Positions 62,744 to 64,000 of a stretch of DNA of 64,000 nucleotides are shown here, one piece after another (position 1 is the stretch's first letter; every line of letters starts with the position of its first letter). The stretch is from Pedobacter helvus (lineage in GTDB: Bacteria; Bacteroidota; Bacteroidia; Sphingobacteriales; Sphingobacteriaceae): the NCBI RefSeq assembly GCF_005925325.1, contig NZ_SRMP01000001.1, positions 186,001 through 250,000 on the forward strand, written 5' to 3'. The notes beneath the pieces were generated by a model. That model had not been told where the DNA came from and did not search any database. It saw nothing but the letters and a program-made list of their open reading frames with translations. Both the position numbers and the translations under genes were made by a program.

Positions 62744-63190
62744 ATGGATTTTCAAATCATAAAGTATCAGCCTCAATATAAGAATCAAGTCATTTCTGTT
62801 TGGGAGAAATCTGTATTAGCCACACATCATTTCCTTATTGGAAAGGATTTTCTTGAAATAAAAGCACTATTGCATGACTATGATTTTGAAGTTCTGGAAA
62901 TGTTTTGCCTTATAGCCGACCATAAGATTATTGGTTTTATTGGAATATATCAATCTAAAATAGAGATGCTATTTTTAGATCCAGACCATATAGGGAAAGG
63001 CCTAGGACGACAATTGATTGATTTCGCAGTTACTAAACAAGGTGCCAGATTGGTTGATGTGAATGAGCAAAATACCTACGCTAAAACCTTCTATGAAAAA
63101 GCAGGGTTTCAAGTCTATGAAAGAACGGAAAAAGATGATTTTGGTAAAGACTATCCACTCTTGCGAATGAAACTATCAGAAAGTAGTTAG
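62744..63190 (+). CDS. GNAT-family acetyltransferase
   Basis: This 148-residue protein has the acetyl-CoA-binding pattern FLDPDHIGKGLGRQLIDFAV and the late AKTFYEKAGFQVYER. It resembles PA4866/YafP-like small acetyltransferases. The acceptor is unknown. It is 5 bases downstream of the glycine-zipper gene, so both are probably co-transcribed. Confidence 0.87.
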   Translation: MDFQIIKYQPQYKNQVISVWEKSVLATHHFLIGKDFLEIKALLHDYDFEVLEMFCLIADHKIIGFIGIYQSKIEMLFLDPDHIGKGLGRQLIDFAVTKQGARLVDVNEQNTYAKTFYEKAGFQVYERTEKDDFGKDYPLLRMKLSESS

Positions 63191-63242
63191 CTGTTAAAAC
63201 TAAATATCTTTAGATTTCATTAACCATCTAAATCCCTAAAAC

Positions 63243-63440
63243 ATGACTTTAATAGCCATTTTTTTCCCGTTTATTTCGTTTCTACTTCGTGGAAGAATAC
63301 TCACTGGAATTATCTGTTTGATTTTACAAATCACCTTAATAGGTTGGATACCCGCAGCCGTTTGGGCAGTAATTTCTTTACAGAATGCAAGAGCAGACAA
63401 ACGTAACAGAAAATTAATCAGAGCGATGAAATCAAAATAA
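63243..63440 (+). CDS. Pmp3/YqaE-like small membrane protein
   Basis: This 65-residue protein has two hydrophobic segments separated by a polar turn (FPFISFLLRGRILTGIICL, then ITLIGWIPAAVWAVISL), as in the Pmp3/YqaE stress-response peptide family. The C-terminal tail is strongly basic. The family is thought to affect membrane potential under stress. Confidence 0.78.
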   Translation: MTLIAIFFPFISFLLRGRILTGIICLILQITLIGWIPAAVWAVISLQNARADKRNRKLIRAMKSK

Positions 63441-63478
63441 GAAAAGTTTGTATTGAGCTTCAAATTCGTGGTTTTTCT

Positions 63479-63486
63479 TAATTTTG
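63479..63486 (+). promoter_or_regulatory. Candidate -7 element of the last gene
   Basis: TAATTTTG matches TAnnTTTG and ends 7 bases before the ATG at 63494, again predicting a very short or absent leader. Confidence 0.5.
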
Positions 63487-63493
63487 CTTTATC

Positions 63494-64000
63494 ATGAAAA
63501 ATAAAATTACCGCAGCTATTACACTACTCTGCTTAGCATTTTCTACCCCTGTATCTAGTCAAGAAAAAGAACTCAACTTCGATAAAAGCTACATCAAAGC
63601 CAATGATAAAAAAACAACTATCGAGATCAATGAGATGCAAGAGTTGGTTTACATCATTCTATCGATTACCGAAAATGGGAAAAATCCAAATATGGTAAAC
63701 CAAAAAACGGATTACTATAAAGATGTTCAGCAATACTTTACTCCCTATGCAACACTTCCCGTAGTTCAAAAATTCAATTCGTTATTAACCGAAAATATTA
63801 TCAATTATTTCATTCTAGCTGGCAATGCGTATGGCTTTAAGTTCGATCAAAATAAAATAGTACCTACGCAAGTTTATAACTTTCCAGCTAAAGGAGTCGG
63901 TAAATTCGAAGTAAAAGTAAATCCTATCCTTACTTATATTAAAGATTTGGAGGAGTTTGTTGAAAGATCTAACTACAGGAAATTTTATCATGAACATCTT
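63494..64000 (+). CDS. Exported DUF4932-like protein (cut by window end)
   Basis: The first 169 residues are in the window: a signal peptide (MKNKITAAITLLCLAFSTPV) and a mature part with MQELVYIILSITENGKNPNM, DYYKDVQQYFTPYATLPVVQ and NYFILAGNAYGFKFDQNK. This resembles DUF4932, whose function is unknown. The frame is open to the edge, so the C-terminal part is missing. Confidence 0.7.
   Translation, partial: MKNKITAAITLLCLAFSTPVSSQEKELNFDKSYIKANDKKTTIEINEMQELVYIILSITENGKNPNMVNQKTDYYKDVQQYFTPYATLPVVQKFNSLLTENIINYFILAGNAYGFKFDQNKIVPTQVYNFPAKGVGKFEVKVNPILTYIKDLEEFVERSNYRKFYHEHL

Overview
The window looks like chromosome of a Bacteroidota bacterium of the Pedobacter/Sphingobacteriaceae type (inference). 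It is AT-rich and carries TonB-dependent receptors with CarboxypepD_reg-like plug extensions, a short 286-residue RpoD, a long GAPDH, a CrtZ-type carotenoid operon, many Cys-lipobox proteins, and repeated TAnnTTTG motifs (the Bacteroidota -7 element) just ahead of genes.

Layout. 1-28 kb is ordinary chromosome: a Crp/Fnr tail, a dienelactone-hydrolase-family protein, an Oar-like TonB receptor, lpd, an MBL hydrolase, DUF2975, rpoD and gap. A carotenoid operon follows (crtI-crtB-unknown-idi-SRPBCC-crtZ, minus strand) under a CarH-like B12-binding MerR regulator. Matching inverted-repeat operators stand before both crtI and the regulator. Next come a WD40 protein, DUF3820, a TPP-riboswitch-controlled TonB receptor, DinB/DUF1572, DUF1801, a lipoprotein, a DUF559 endonuclease bracketed by double-hairpin repeats, valS and a FN3-like protein.

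28.2-45.7 kb is the most unusual part. A tyrosine recombinase is followed, in the same orientation, by a candidate promoter, an attI-like hairpin and a one-way array of small unrelated genes. Each gene is followed by an 80-150 bp imperfect palindrome built like an integron attC site. In most cassettes the left core at the 3' end is the reverse complement of that cassette's own first bases, as expected if cassettes move as circles. Eight well-preserved sites lie between 30.7 and 37.7 kb. After that the array is interrupted by a Crp/Fnr plus aldo/keto reductase pair with its own promoter, and only decayed sites and half-sites continue to about 45.7 kb. The recombinase lacks the IntI-specific insertion, so this is integron-like rather than a classical integron.

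42-59 kb is a plus-strand run of about twenty small, mostly unrecognised genes: lipoproteins, two-TM proteins with PH-like tails, a SUKH/SMI1 protein, DUF4274, leucine-rich-repeat and zinc-ribbon-like proteins. A 22-bp direct repeat lies just left of the recombinase and again at 59.3 kb, so the whole accessory block could be one island. From 59.4 kb more ordinary genes return: AraC-SDR-DoxX-SnoaL, YcxB-like, GNAT, Pmp3/YqaE, and a secreted protein cut by the window end.

Nothing was searched or computed. Family names come from motif recognition, and boundaries of repeats and sites were counted by eye.
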